From positions 372,001 to 436,000 of the forward strand of contig CANTFG010000224.1 of NCBI GenBank assembly GCA_947652605.1: a stretch of 64,000 nt of DNA, in the 5' to 3' direction. The notes beneath the pieces are model-generated. The model made no database searches. It was not told the DNA's origin and saw only the letters and a program-made list of their open reading frames with translations. A program made the position numbers and the translations under genes. Below are positions 12,021 through 23,086 of the stretch, piece after piece. How positions within the stretch are numbered: the stretch's first letter is position 1; each line of letters opens with the position of its first letter. This DNA is from Elmis aenea (lineage: Eukaryota > Arthropoda > Insecta > Coleoptera > Elmidae).

Positions 12021-12207
12021 GTTAGGAAGTGGATTAGCAGAAGGAATCGCCGAGGTGCATTTACGACTCTTTTAGAGGAGTTGGCTTTGGAAGACAAAGA
12101 TGCACATAAAAATCACCTAAGAATATCTATGGAGAAGTTTGATGATCTACTCAGCATGATTAACTTTGATGCAAAAAAAAAAATATTTCCAGAACGGGAA
12201 AAAATAT
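12021..12207 (+). pseudogene. PIF/Harbinger transposase N-terminal fragment
   Basis: One open frame reads RKWISRRNRRGAFTTLLEEL, then ALEDKDAHKNHLRISMEKFD and DLLSMI. This is the conserved start of HARBI1-like transposases (W-x-x-R-x-x-x-GAF-x-x-LL-x-EL ... Y/HLR-M-x-x-x-x-F-DELL). It is cut at about 12207 where ATACCGGGTGATTCAG begins, which resembles the terminus of another repeat. The catalytic DDE core is absent here. It is a fragment and cannot be active. Confidence 0.65.
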
Positions 12208-12389
12208 ACCGGGTGATTCAGTTTGACTGTCGCACCCCTATAACTTTTTAATTATTGAAAATAACCCCAACAAACCTCATATTTTTGGAAACGGTGACAA
12301 ATTCTCTATTAAATGATGTGCATTTGTTATCTCTTCGATGACGTATGTCAAATCCGCGATAGGCAACTGTTTTTATTTTAAATTACATA

Positions 12390-13340
12390 GTATACATTTT
12401 TTTGTTGATTCGGATAGAGAAATTAATTTTAAATCCGACAATGTATTAAAAAAGTATGCGCACGTAAGAAAACTTTCGAAAAAAATCTGTTCAAAGTTAG
12501 TTTATCAAATTATAGCAACCAGCCTATTTAACATAACAAAAAACGATCAACTCTGTAAATGACAGTTTAAATTTTATAGCCTATGCTGTCAATATTGTTA
12601 GTTGTTAATTGTTAAGTGAAAATGGAATTTTATACTAACCAAGAAAGGTTAGAAATGATTTTAATTCACGGAGAGTGTGGAAGAAATAAACTTTGAACTG
12701 ATTTTTCTCAAAAATTTTCTTATGGATGCATACTTTTTTAATACATGGTCGGATTCAGAATTAAATTCTCTATCCGAATTAACCCCTTACTGCATGACTT
12801 TTTAAATTTTCAAATAAATTTTTTTGAATGTGTACAATATATTACAGAATGCTAAAAAAATGTTAAAAAAATTTTATTTTTATTCTAAGACGAAATTTTT
12901 TACCTTTTCTGTTTTTTTTTCTAATATGTAATACCATGCATATATACTACATACATAATTTTTATTCATAAAAATTAAATGATTTGGCACAAAGGATTTA
13001 GACGTTATTATAGTAAAAAAAAATTACACGTCGAATTTATAATGTAAATAAATAAAATGCAATAACATAAATTTACCCAATTTGCATAAATGGCGGTAGT
13101 AGGCGGGAAATGTTAAGCTCTTTGACGTTTTTTAATGTATATTTTCTGTAGTTCAACATAGATGGCGCAATTTTTCAAATATTACGCGTGAAACTGTATA
13201 TTATTAGTATAGTACACTGTAGAAGGCGCTACTATATGAGAACTATGACTAATATCGCTTTATATGGTACGTATCATATCTGATACAATATGCGGTAAGG
13301 GGTTAACAAAAAAAACAGAATCATATGAAACAAAATTTTG
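12390..13340. mobile_element. Foldback element interrupted by a piggyBac MITE
   Basis: The left arm near 12405-12460 (TTCGGATAGAGAAATTAA...GTATTAAAAAAGTATGC) and the right arm at 12726-12780 are reverse complements with few mismatches. The right arm then continues beyond the TTAA-flanked insert at 12783-13302: CCGAA-TTAA-CAAAAAAAA matches the inverse of TTTTTTTGTTGATTCGG on the left. The outer boundaries are approximate. Confidence 0.6.
12783..13302. mobile_element. piggyBac-type MITE
   Basis: TTAA flanks both ends (12779-12782 and 13303-13306). The ends are CCCCTTACTGCATG and its near inverse ATATGCGGTAAGGGG. The unit is 520 bp and non-coding. It is inserted in the right arm of the foldback element at 12390-13340. 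Confidence 0.8.
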
Positions 13341-13780
13341 CTGTAAAAAAAGTTAAATCGCGACGATCTGGTAGGTTTATTAAAAAAAAATCACTAAAAG
13401 ATTTAAATATTTACATATGGTACAGTTACCATTTGAGTTACTAATAAATAATAGTGTTTTGTAGTTTATAAAATTAATGCACGAACACATGAATAAGGCA
13501 GCTAACAAGTTGATTTATATCTGCATTTATAATGTACACAATGAACTCAATAACAGGACTCCAGTTTACAATTTTCTAACTCTACAGTTTTAGTGGGAAG
13601 CTTGGATAAATTATGTATTGATTACGTTTAACTTAATGAGATTTTCGATTAATCATAAAATCAATCGACTATGCTGGTCAAACATTTTTAACTAATGGTG
13701 ATAGAGACCTCGAAGTAATAACCAGAACCAGATCATATAAAATCTTAATGCATTATGGGAGCAGAATTTGACAACCTTAA

Positions 13781-14740
13781 CCCTGCAGCGGTGGCGCCGG
13801 GTCTCTCAGACTCGAGCGTCACAAGATTTTGTGTAGAAAGGGGAGGGGTGGAAGTACACTTTACCGCCTTTTAGTACCTTCCTAAAATTCACTATATTAG
13901 CGATTAGTGCAGAAAGAACAGTGCCAATTGTTTTTTTTCAAACTTTTTGAAGTCTTTTGTTTTGTCAGACCCGGCGCCACCACTAAGCGAACGTTTATAT
14001 CAAGTTCAATATTCCACGAATAGGCCTGTTTTTATCGCTTTTGGTAAGTAATAAATGTACCATTTTCAGTGAATTGAATTATAAATTAATAATCACAGAA
14101 ACATGAGTTACGAAGATGAACAGGCGCGATTATTGCGTTTATTAGAAAAAGTAGACATTGAAGCTGACGAACAATTTGACGACGAAGAATCCAAAGGAGA
14201 AGAAGATAATGTTGAGGCACGTTTGACTGATACAGACATAGAGCAAGAAGGAGAAAGCGATACCGAGAATTTACCACTATTAGCAAAAAAAAACACGAAA
14301 TTCCAGCTTCATCGGAAATTACTTTTGAAAAATGTGTAAAAAAAAAAATTATGTCTGAAGAATGCAGAATTTTGCTGCCCTGCGTGTTTGACACTGCCAG
14401 AAACTTGTTTATAATGTCTCATAAGGTGTTATATAAATTTTTTTTTTTTTTTTTTTTGTATTTATATCATTCATCAAATAAATTTCTAATTTTAGTTTAT
14501 AATTGCAATATTTCTTCCATTGTAAGGACACATTGGTATTTTTTGAATTTCTTATAACAAAATTATGTGACAGCTTTAAAAAAAAAAATTATTTATAAAA
14601 AATATACCTGGGCAACAGGAACACTCACAAAAAACACAAATTTTATATGGTTGGTAATTAATTACATTGTTTTTAATAGTGGGTCTGTTAGACCCAGCAC
14701 CACCACTCGTGAAATGCAAAAGGGCGCCACCACTCCAGGG
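13781..14740 (+). mobile_element. piggyBac element, internally deleted
   Basis: TTAA flanks both ends (13777-13780 and 14741-14744). Terminal inverted repeats are CCCTGCAGCGGTGGCGCC and its near inverse GGCGCCACCACTCCAGGG. The word CAGACCCGGCGCCACCAC recurs inside each end (about 13965 and 14683, plus the inverse at the start). The plus strand carries the N-terminal part of a transposase at 14103-14339. At 960 bp it lacks most of the coding region of an autonomous element. Confidence 0.85.
14103..14339 (+). pseudogene. piggyBac transposase N-terminus, truncated
   Basis: A 78-codon frame starts MSYEDEQARLLRLLEKV and runs into an acidic Glu/Asp-rich region (residues 20-55). This MSYE-x-EQ...acidic layout is the usual N-terminus of one insect piggyBac lineage. 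The start ATG is the first in the frame and lies about 320 bp inside the element. The acidic segment is followed by basic residues (KKNTKFQLHRKLLLK) and a stop; no DDE core is present. The gene is cut by an internal deletion of the element and should not be functional as a transposase, though a short acidic peptide could still be made. Confidence 0.65.
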
Positions 14741-14744
14741 TTAA

Positions 14745-15502
14745 ATTAAAAGACAGAGTTGAGAAAAATTTAATTTAATGCTATCGATTACCAGATTATT
14801 TTAAAGATTTATGAAATATTAGACCTTCCCTTTAGTGATTAGCAGAAATCTCAACTTAATTTGTTAAAAACTTTCGCTGCAAAATCTGAGCTCAAAGTTT
14901 ACTTAAAGTTGTGCGAGTTCAGATTTCATCAAAACTTGTGCATTTATTAACTAAAATAATTGTCGTGTTTATGTAAATAGACTTAAATATAGATGGCTTT
15001 GAAGCTGGTACAATTAATCTAAGGTAATCATAAACTCAGAAGCATAATAGACCCCACACTCGCATACTTATTAGTATAAGTTTAACAACTAAAGTTGAAT
15101 AGATTTTGCTTTTATGAGCAACAACCTAAAGCAATTTTAATGTCATTGTATTTTACCAAAATAAGAATTTATGACTTGAACTTAAATTTTATAATTTACT
15201 GTAAAATGCACTTGTCCAACAGAAGGTACTCCATAATAAATAGGTATTCTACTGATGTTTAAAAATCACCGGCTTAATTTAAAGACACGTAAATAAATCC
15301 AATTTAGATCCAGCCTTTAAGCCTTGTTTCTAAATTCAAAAGACCCGAATTCACCTAACTTAAATATTAAGAACGTGGCTCTAATATCAGGTTCACATCG
15401 GTCAAGTGATGCTTTACTAAAAACTTGAAATGAACTTCGAGTCAACTAAAGCATCGTTTTTATTAGTCAAGTAATTTGAATATAAGTCGTTTAAATTTAA
15501 GT
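14745..15502. other. Gene-free stretch
   Basis: AT-rich sequence with no ORF or repeat structure that I can support. Confidence 0.5.
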
Positions 15503-16250
15503 TAGGGGAGACCGGGATTGAAAGTAATACAAGTAGGTTGTAACAGTGCCTATAGTTTCTTTAATGTTTGTTATATGTCGCCCTAAGCGCTTGTGCAATG
15601 TTCATTTACATCCAACTTAGGTAGTTTCTAATTTTCATTTGTCATAGAGGTTGTTTTTGCCAGAGTCACTATTTTTCGCCTGAAAGTTAATCCGTTGTAT
15701 CATCGGTCAAGTGACTTTCAGGCGATCTCTAAAAGAGGAACAAAAAAGTACCTAGATTATTATGTTCTAAATTTTGTTGGCTATTGGTGGATGCAATACA
15801 ATTTGACGTTGGAATCGTGATTATTTGTGGATTACCTCCAATTTGTTTTGTGTACACTTGGGGTCAAAATTAACAGTGTTACAACCAACCCCAATCAATG
15901 TTTTCACTTGCAAATGTTCACTCTTAGCACATAATTGGTTGTTTTCTTCGTAGATGAGAACAAACAAAACTTGTCGGATTAATTTTCCAATTGGTTGTAC
16001 TTATGTTTTTGATTTACATTTTTAAATATTGATAAAGTTCACTTATCATTTTCTATTGTACCAAAGGTTTTTTTAATTTTTCCATTTTGCTTATGTGTAT
16101 TTTGGAATGAAATATTAATTTTGTTGATAAATACTTATATACCGGGTGTAACTGAAATCAGGCTCACCCCCTTTTTTTCTTTAGTTTTGAATTTAGACAA
16201 ATGAGATTTTAGACATATAACATTTGCAAAAAACTGGATTATTTGAACAT

Positions 16251-18331
16251 TTTTTTTTTTTTTTATGATGTAAGTGATTAATACTGGTCCGGCTGGGCCA
16301 ACCATTAATTTTTCTATATAATAAAATGGAAATGTAATAAAATGAAATTGATGAGGATGAAATGATTACTTAATACTAGAGTTCACCCATCGGTGTCCTG
16401 AAGATGGCACTCTGTTTCACTAATAAACTATCCTACACTATACAAGTTCAAATGGTTTTTGTCTTTTTAATCTTCTGACCAACCCATGGTTGTCTAGCAG
16501 TTGTAGTGCCTCTGGGTTTATATGGTTTTGCAGTCGGGTTGCGTGTTTTTTTGCAAATCGTTTGATTTCACTAGATACCTCTGGGATACAGAGATCACGA
16601 TGAATGTCCTTGTTTCTTACGTACCATGGCGCGTCAACTGCGTTACGAAGAACTTTATTTTGGAATACCTGTACTTTCTTGATGTTGCACTGTTTGGCAC
16701 ATCCCCACAACTGTATGCCATAAACCCAGACAGGTTTTAGTATCTGGTTATAGATAATAATTTTATTATACATCGATAATTGGGATCTTCGTCCTAGAAG
16801 CCAATACAGTTTTCTGTATTTTATACTTAGCTCTTCTTTTTTTATTTTTATATGTGGCTTCCACCTCAGTCGCGTGTCGAGAGTCATGCCTAAATACTTG
16901 GCTGTCGTTTTATTCGGGACGACGTTCCCATTAATCGTTATTGGAATTTGTGTAATTTTTTTATTCGTAAAATATATGTGAGAAGATTTTTGATCATTCA
17001 GTTTTATACTCCACTCGCTCATCCAATTGCTGATTCTATTACATGCATTCTGCAGTTTTATCGCTGCCTCTTCTGTATCTTTACCTACTGCCATGATTGC
17101 AGTATCATCTGCAAATGTGGCTGTTGTAATGTTTTGCAGTTGCGGCAAATCATGTGTGTACAGTAAGTAGAGGACTGGACCCAGGACGCTGCCTTGAGGG
17201 ACTCCTGCTTTCACTTCTTTCAGTGCAGAATATTCATTTTCTTGTTTTATTCTAAACAATCTACCTGATATGTACGACATTAACAGTTCTACATGATGTT
17301 TTGGTAGTATTCTGTTAAGTTTCAGTATCAGTCCTTCATGAGAAACCCTATCGAAGGCTTGAGCCACATCAAGAAAGATGGTAGAGCAGATTAATTTTTC
17401 TTCTAGTGCCTTTTCTATTACGTCCGTTATCCTGTGCACTTGGTCTATCGTAGAGTGTCTGTGTCTAAAGCCGAATTGATGGTTTGGTATTAGCTTTTTC
17501 CTTTCTATTACGGGTTGTAGTCTCTTTAGAAACAGTTTCTCGAATAACTTGGAGATGATCGGTAAGAGTGATATAGGCCGGTACGATTTGGCTTCATTTG
17601 GTGGTTTGCCTGGCTTTTGTATCATGATAACTTCTGCTACTTTCCAGGAACTAGGAACGTGTCGAAGTCTAAACGCTGCATTTATTAAATACGTCAGCAT
17701 GACTATGCCTTTCTTTGGGAGTTGTTTCAAAATTTCACCGGTGATAAGATCAAACCCTGGAGCTTTGTTGGGATTTATGTTGGTCTTAATTTCTTTGGCC
17801 ACTTCTTTGGGAGTTACTAGTTCAATTTCTGTGTCTTCAACGTTTTCAGTTTCGTGTATATAGGCATCAGGGTGGATGTCGTTACATTTGAATATTTCGG
17901 CAAGGTGATCGGCAAAAGTTTCGGCTTTCTGCTTATTCTCTCTTGCCCAGGTGCCATCTGGCTTTCTTATTGGTGGAGATAGAGTAATCGGCCTTTTAAG
18001 TTTTCTCGTTGCTTTCCATAATGAGTATTCCGTTTTTTTATCGGCTGTTAGATTTTCCAAGAACTTATTAATTGACTCTTCTTTCAATTTTTGGATTTTC
18101 CTTTTGAGTTGTTGGGTTTTGTTATTAAGTATATTTTTGTCGGCGGGATCTCTTGTTTGTTGATATCTTCGTCTTGCTCGTCTTTTTTCCTTAACCAGTT
18201 CTTTGATCTCCTTGGGGTAATTGTTCGCTATTGATCTGTGAGTGTACTCTTTGGTGCTGTTCCATGCCGCTTGTTGTATAACACTGTTGAACTTTTCCAC
18301 TTCTGTTTCTAGTTGCTCCAAAGTTTGCAGT
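16251..18331 (-). mobile_element. 5'-truncated Jockey-type LINE
   Basis: It is a non-LTR retrotransposon lying on the minus strand. The 3' end is marked by a poly-T run on the plus strand (16251-16264), i.e. a poly-A tail. A 9-bp target duplication, TTTGAACAT, flanks it (16242-16250 and 18332-18340). The second foldback copy has the uninterrupted target near 30578-30590 (ATTTGAACATATG), which proves the insertion. The 5' end lies within ORF2 upstream of the reverse transcriptase; ORF1 and the endonuclease are missing. Confidence 0.9.
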
Positions 18332-18384
18332 TTTGAACATGGGTACACTTTTGTTTCACTTCCGGTTTCGCCGGAAATGACCAT
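16438..18384 (-). CDS. Jockey-clade reverse transcriptase (ORF2, 5'-truncated)
   Basis: This would copy element RNA into DNA at a nicked target site. The 648-codon frame is uninterrupted. Residues 1-17 come from the foldback arm and the target duplication, not from the LINE; element sequence starts near residue 18. A basic region (60-110) precedes the reverse transcriptase: NKAPGFD (206-212), SYRPISLLP (267-275), FGFR (304-307), the catalytic Asp block FLDVAQAFD (337-345), GVPQGSVLGP (394-403), and FADD (424-427) holding the two catalytic Asp. AKYLGMTLD (thumb) follows, then a C-terminal region with NAVDAPWYVRNKDIHRDL, typical of Jockey elements. The apurinic-type endonuclease is absent, so the copy is dead on arrival despite an intact polymerase domain. 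A related tail fragment lies at 53545. The absence of stops suggests recent insertion. Confidence 0.9.
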   Translation of the reverse strand: MVISGETGSETKVYPCSKLQTLEQLETEVEKFNSVIQQAAWNSTKEYTHRSIANNYPKEIKELVKEKRRARRRYQQTRDPADKNILNNKTQQLKRKIQKLKEESINKFLENLTADKKTEYSLWKATRKLKRPITLSPPIRKPDGTWARENKQKAETFADHLAEIFKCNDIHPDAYIHETENVEDTEIELVTPKEVAKEIKTNINPNKAPGFDLITGEILKQLPKKGIVMLTYLINAAFRLRHVPSSWKVAEVIMIQKPGKPPNEAKSYRPISLLPIISKLFEKLFLKRLQPVIERKKLIPNHQFGFRHRHSTIDQVHRITDVIEKALEEKLICSTIFLDVAQAFDRVSHEGLILKLNRILPKHHVELLMSYISGRLFRIKQENEYSALKEVKAGVPQGSVLGPVLYLLYTHDLPQLQNITTATFADDTAIMAVGKDTEEAAIKLQNACNRISNWMSEWSIKLNDQKSSHIYFTNKKITQIPITINGNVVPNKTTAKYLGMTLDTRLRWKPHIKIKKEELSIKYRKLYWLLGRRSQLSMYNKIIIYNQILKPVWVYGIQLWGCAKQCNIKKVQVFQNKVLRNAVDAPWYVRNKDIHRDLCIPEVSSEIKRFAKKHATRLQNHINPEALQLLDNHGLVRRLKRQKPFELV

Positions 18385-19699
18385 AACTTTGTTATTTTAA
18401 ATGGAACACCCTGTATATTTTTACATTTTTGGAAAGAGGAAACGATTTTGGATACAACTGTACTATTTTGGTTAATTTTTATAACCTCAAATAATTTTTT
18501 GACAAAAATTAAATTTTTTATTAAGTGTGCCGTGACCCGCATAAATTAACGCATAACTTAAATTTTATTTGGTCAACAAGTGTCCGAAAAACGGTTTTGT
18601 AAAAAAACACAAAAAAAGCATATGTTTTGTTGCCATTTGGCATAGGCAACTATGATTATTAGGATATCTTACCAACATACCAACATCTTACAATAATTTG
18701 AAATTTTTAATGCCTGCTCCTAATAAAAATACCAAGTTATTGGTATTGTTGAATTCGCCAGAAAATACTCTATTTAAATAACCGCATGCGCCACTATCGT
18801 TCTATTTAAAAAAATTGATTTTTTGTCAAAAAACCAATTTCGCAACCTTTAAGGTCTATTAAAGCAGCCCAAATGTCAATTAAAATTTACAAAACCGTTT
18901 TTCTGACACTTTTTGACATAATAAAATTTAATTTATGCGGGTCACGGCACACTTAATAAAAAATTTAATTTTCGTCAAAAAATTATTTGAGGTTATAAAA
19001 ATTAACCAAAATGGTACAGTTGTATCCAAAATCGTTTCCTCTTTCCAAAAATGTAAAAATATACAGGATGTTCCATTTAAAATAACAAAGTTATGGTCAT
19101 TTCCGGCGAAACCGGAAGTGAAACAAAAGTGTACCTATGTTCAAATAATCCAGTTTTTTGCAAATGTTACATATCTAAAATTTCATTTGTCTACATTCAA
19201 AACTAAAGAAAAAAAAGGGGGTGAGCCTGATTTCAGTTACACCCGGTATTTAGCCACTTCTTATGAGCTGGGTAAATTATTTTGCAGTTACAACTTACCC
19301 CGATCATTGTTCCTTTTTTAGCCCCAACATCGAGGTTGGAAGTAACAGCTGTCTTACTACAGAAAAAAAACTCACCTATGCCTTACGAAACATGAAATAA
19401 ATATCTTGGAAAGAAGACAAATATCCAATCTATCATTAAATTAATTTGTATGTTAAAAACTTGTTATTATTTATGAGAAATTAAATAAAACCAAAAAAAT
19501 GTTACATTTATCCCCGGTCTTCCATACTTGACTTTAAGCTCATGTCCATTTTTGGCAAGTTTATTAAAACAAATAGATATTTAAACTGGCGTCAAAGCAG
19601 GTGGTGCATACTGATCGCGAAATTCATCATATTCTATGTTCCACAGAACATGACAACTTTAATATATTTCCAGAAATTTACTTACTGTTTCACGTTCCA

Positions 19700-20190
19700 C
19701 GTATTCATTATTGACATATCGAACCACGTTTTATAAATGTTACTCTGTTGTGTCCAATTTAAGGCCCATGTCCTGCCCCCCACATTTGAAATTTAACTTT
19801 TGTTTAAACGTAGAATGTTATTCTATCCTTGTGCCATACTGTGCTGATAAAAGTTTTGATTGGGCTGTTTTCGTTGGGCTACTAATTCTAGTTAAAGTTG
19901 GGGGGACTTTGGACGTGATAGCCCCCCCAACACGTAATTTAAACATTTTCTTTAGAAAGATACGTTGCATAGCCTTGTGCTAGCGTGTGCTGATAAATAT
20001 TTTGATTGTGCTGTTTCCGTTACGCGACAAATTAGATTTCAAAATAGAGGGGCTATAGACATTATAGCCCCTCCAGCTTGTAATTCCAACGAATTTTATA
20101 GACAAAAATATTGTACTTGATGTATGCTGTCGTGTGCTGATATTACTTTTGATTGTCCTATTTCCATTTAGGGACAGAATTAGGTTTAAT
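19700..20190. repeat. Degenerate tandem repeat, unit about 145 bp, three copies
   Basis: The block CCTTGTG...GTGCTGATAAA...TTTTGATTG...CTGTTTTCGTT recurs at about 19827, 19973 and 20117, spacings of 146 and 144. A GCCCC(C)CC-A-C-CTTGTAATTT block recurs between them. ORFs at 19711-19983 and 20134-20370 are shadows of the array. Confidence 0.65.
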
Positions 20191-20226
20191 TATAGAAATG
20201 TCACAAATATTACTCTATATTCTAAC

Positions 20227-20744
20227 CAGGGGTTTCGAGCGGAGCGCGGAGCTGGAGCGCGGAGCAGTGGAGCAATGGGTTTTTGCCCGAAGCGGGAGTG
20301 GAGCCCGGAGCAAATAATTTTGATTGCTCCACTGCTCCACTTTACTATTATAAACTACATTTTTTTTTAATGAATTATTCTTATGGGTACCTATAGTATT
20401 TAATAAAATTATAAATAAACTAAATTTGATTTTTTTGAAGTAAAATTATTATAATGAAACTTTTCTGAATATTAATTTTTATTATTTTGCATTTGAATTT
20501 TGAAAAATTTTAAAGAACTTTTTTTTCTTTTTTTAACTTTTGAAGACCAATAATTTGTTCATTTATTTAACTTATCTCATAAAATTTTAGCTTTGTTTTA
20601 AAAAAGAAATTTTTAAATAAAAAAACTTCTTTTATTAATATTTGGAGCGCGGAGCGGAGCGGGAACGGAGCTGGAGCAGGCATCTTGATGCCGGAGCGGA
20701 GCTGGAGCGGAGCAACTAAAAAATTGGACTGCTCCAAACCCCTG
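20227..20744. mobile_element. hAT MITE with GGAGCGGAGC words
   Basis: A perfect 8-bp duplication, ATTCTAAC, flanks it (20219-20226 and 20745-20752). Terminal inverted repeats are CAGGGGTTT and AAACCCCTG. The sub-terminal regions are made of GGAGCGGAGC/GCTGGAGCG words, in sharp compositional contrast with the AT-rich centre. There is no coding region. Confidence 0.9.
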
Positions 20745-21264
20745 ATTCTAACTTTTAATTTTTCTAACATTTACTTTTTATTAATAAGATTGAGTACTAA
20801 TTATGTTCCACATTCTTTGTACTTTGTTATAAAAGAACCAATAATGACTACAAAGTTTTCTTACTTCTGGTTCATTAAAATTTATAAAAGTCTGCAATTC
20901 GTGATTACCTTTAGGAAACGACTAGTAAAAACTCCTTAACGACTGCCGTTAGAAGTAAAAACGGCGAATACTGGGTTGAGCATAATAATGTTAAACAATT
21001 CAGGATACTGCGGTAATATACTGCGAACATGCGATGACTTCTTTGCAATAAAAATTCAGAATTTCGGCCTTAATATATAAAAGTTTCAAATATATCTGAT
21101 ATGTAATATGCAAATTTTTCCAATAAAAACTACTTTGATATTCATGTGTTGATAATAAAAATCCATTCATCGCTCGGTTTATAATATTAGTAAAATATTT
21201 ATGCCCAAATATGAATAACTGATTACTTTTTTGTCGATAAAGTGTTGGTTTAGTATAAGTCCTG

Positions 21265-21605
21265 AAATAGAAACAAATTACTGCAGCAATTGGTTTTTAC
21301 GAACCGCTAATACAAAAATTCTCTGACAGTATTTTGTTCTAAAAATAACCTTGTGTTATTTCTTTTTGCTTGATTAATATACTTTCAGCAGCGTACAATT
21401 TTTTTCAAAAATAAAAAATTACAGGAGTATTTGTTTGGTACCGCTAAAAAAAGTTCTCGGACAGTTTTTTTTATATAAAAAGAAACATACATTTTTTTCT
21501 CGATCGATATATCCTTAACAGTGTAAATATAAAAAAGAATAACAAATTACTGCAGCATTGTTTTTTGTAACAGTCAAAAAATTAAAGGTCTCGACTATAT
21601 TTCGT
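21265..21605. repeat. Degenerate tandem repeat, unit about 130-145 bp
   Basis: A block starting AACAAATTACTGCAG and running to a CTCTGACAG/CTCGGACAG/CTCGACTAT motif occurs at about 21268, 21410 (divergent) and 21541. The copies are poorly conserved. Confidence 0.45.
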
Positions 21606-22289
21606 TGTATGAATAATTACAACTGTTTTTCAGGTGTTATAAATGAATATTTTTTTCAGCCACCTCTGTGGTTATCTGCGTTTTTAGCTATTTTCAAACA
21701 GGTTTACTGCTTACGAAAAAGCGCAATGAATTGTGATTTTTCTAGTAAAAATGTAAACAAATATAAAATAACAAAGATGAGTGAATTGTCAAAAATATTT
21801 GATTTGTTGTTATAAATTCGCTAAACTTAAAAATAACAGTGGGGACAACTAGGACCATTCCGCGCGGGCCTGGATGTTGTTATTCCCTGCAAAAAGGCGC
21901 CTGTTTAAGAGGGGCGCCATTTCAAGACGAAAAGTATCAGTAAGGTATTAAGTTATGTTTAAAAAAAGATTCCCAAAATTTAAGTTTAAACCGGCCTTTT
22001 ACTACAAGTGGGAAAGTAGAATAATTGAAGTTAAAGCCGCCTAAAAGTAACATTAGAAAAATTTATCAGGTTCTTTTTAAAATTATGGAAGATATCGATT
22101 ATAGATTTCAGGCTAAGAACTTAATTTCAAAAATGTGTGCATTTAAATTTGTCTATTAATATTTGGTGTAAAATTACATAAATTTTGTAAGCAAAATGAT
22201 GCAAATTCCAACATTTAACAGTCACAGAAAATCATGATCTCATTACAAAGGATTTAAAAAATCGCAGGTTTTTTTATAAAAATATTATT

Positions 22290-22440
22290 GCTTGTGCAAA
22301 GGAAGCAGCAAACAATCTCGACATCGATCCTGTTTTTCCAGAATTTCGGTAGAGGACAAAAAGAGAGTTTGTATATCAAGCAACAGATGAGGCAATAAAA
22401 TGTGCAAACAAATCTTAAGATTAAGAACAATATTTTTTAC
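22290..22440 (+). pseudogene. Remnant resembling a ZMYM1-like/TTF-type hAT protein
   Basis: Broken frames give CAKEAANNLDIDPVFPEF, then after a stop RTKREFVYQATDEAI. This resembles the A-x-x-L-x-I-x-PVF-P...RKR-x-FDYE-x-x-DE segment found in TTF/ZMYM1-like hAT-derived proteins. A GAGGGGCGCCATTT sequence upstream (about 21909) fits the terminal vocabulary of such elements. The match is short, so this is tentative. Confidence 0.35.
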
Positions 22441-22657
22441 GGTTTTAGACGCCAATATATCATCAGGTATTATAGGTTTATAATTAAAACAATACAGTTA
22501 ACATTTAAAACTTATCCACGACATGAGCAAATTAATAGACAGAAGCGATTAGTATTTATTAAAACACTGCAAATATTATACAGATTAACTGAGCGACGAT
22601 AAAAATTCGGATGATCGGGATATTGACGGTATGATTTTGTATCAGGAATTGACTGTG

Positions 22658-22986
22658 TATTTGCGAGTATTTTAACTAAAATATCGGTAGTAGCCTTTGG
22701 AAATACAAAACAATTTGTATGATCAGTCAACCAGAACAGTTAATCGGCACAATTTAAACTATTAGGCCACTAAAAAGCCATATTTTTTAAGAGTTGTAGA
22801 TACACAGCATAAATGGCACCAAATAACACCAAAATGCTGTATATTTACAGTTCTTAAACAATATGGATTTTTAGTTGCATAATAGTTTAAATTGTGCCGA
22901 TTAACTGTTCTGGTTGACAGTTCATACAAATTGTTTTGAATTTTCAAAGTTTACTACCGATATTTTAGGTAAAATACTCGCAAATA
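22658..22986. mobile_element. Foldback element, almost wholly palindromic
   Basis: The left half from TATTTGCGAGTATTTTAACT is the reverse complement of the right half ending in ACTCGCAAATA. Arms are about 160 bp with scattered mismatches (AACTAAAATATCGGTAGTAG versus ACCTAAAATATCGGTAGTAA) and there is almost no loop. The minus ORFs here are shadows. Confidence 0.8.
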
Positions 22987-23086
22987 ATCATAAGAAACGA
23001 AATAACTTCAAAAATATTATATTTAGACATAAAACATGCTAAACAACTTTGAAAGATAATTAAATTTTCTACAAGAAAATGTAAAA

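Larger units (their letters stand above)
16140..19248. mobile_element. Foldback element (family B), copy 1, split by a LINE
   Basis: Ends are TACCGGGTGTAACTGAAATC and its inverse GATTTCAGTTACACCCGGTA. After subtracting the LINE at 16251-18331, the left arm (16140-16250 plus 18332-18540) is the reverse complement of the right arm (about 18935-19248), arms of about 310 bp. An uninterrupted relative lies at 30476-31469. The central part (18541-18934) is non-coding. Confidence 0.85.
15505..19524 (+). mobile_element. Family A TIR element, copy 1, carrying two nested insertions
   Basis: The left end GGGGAGACCGGGATTGAAAG and the right end (the inverse of GGAAGACCGGGGATAAATG) are inverted repeats next to TA. 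Segments 15505-16139 and 19249-19524 match, in order and in inverted orientation, the copy at 35274-38178; 15505-15930 also matches 43419-43815. The shared left block includes CCTATAGTTTCTTTAAT and GCCCTAAGCGCTTGTGCAA. No transposase is seen. It is interrupted by the foldback element at 16140-19248. Confidence 0.8.

Noticed and set aside
14351..14749. Continuation of the piggyBac transposase beyond 14339 (MSEECRILLPCVF and following frame)
   Set aside because: Neither a DDE motif nor the Cys-rich C-terminus of piggyBac can be read, so I could not assign it.
16948..18163. Several plus-strand ORFs opposite the reverse transcriptase
   Set aside because: They are shadows of the minus-strand coding frame.
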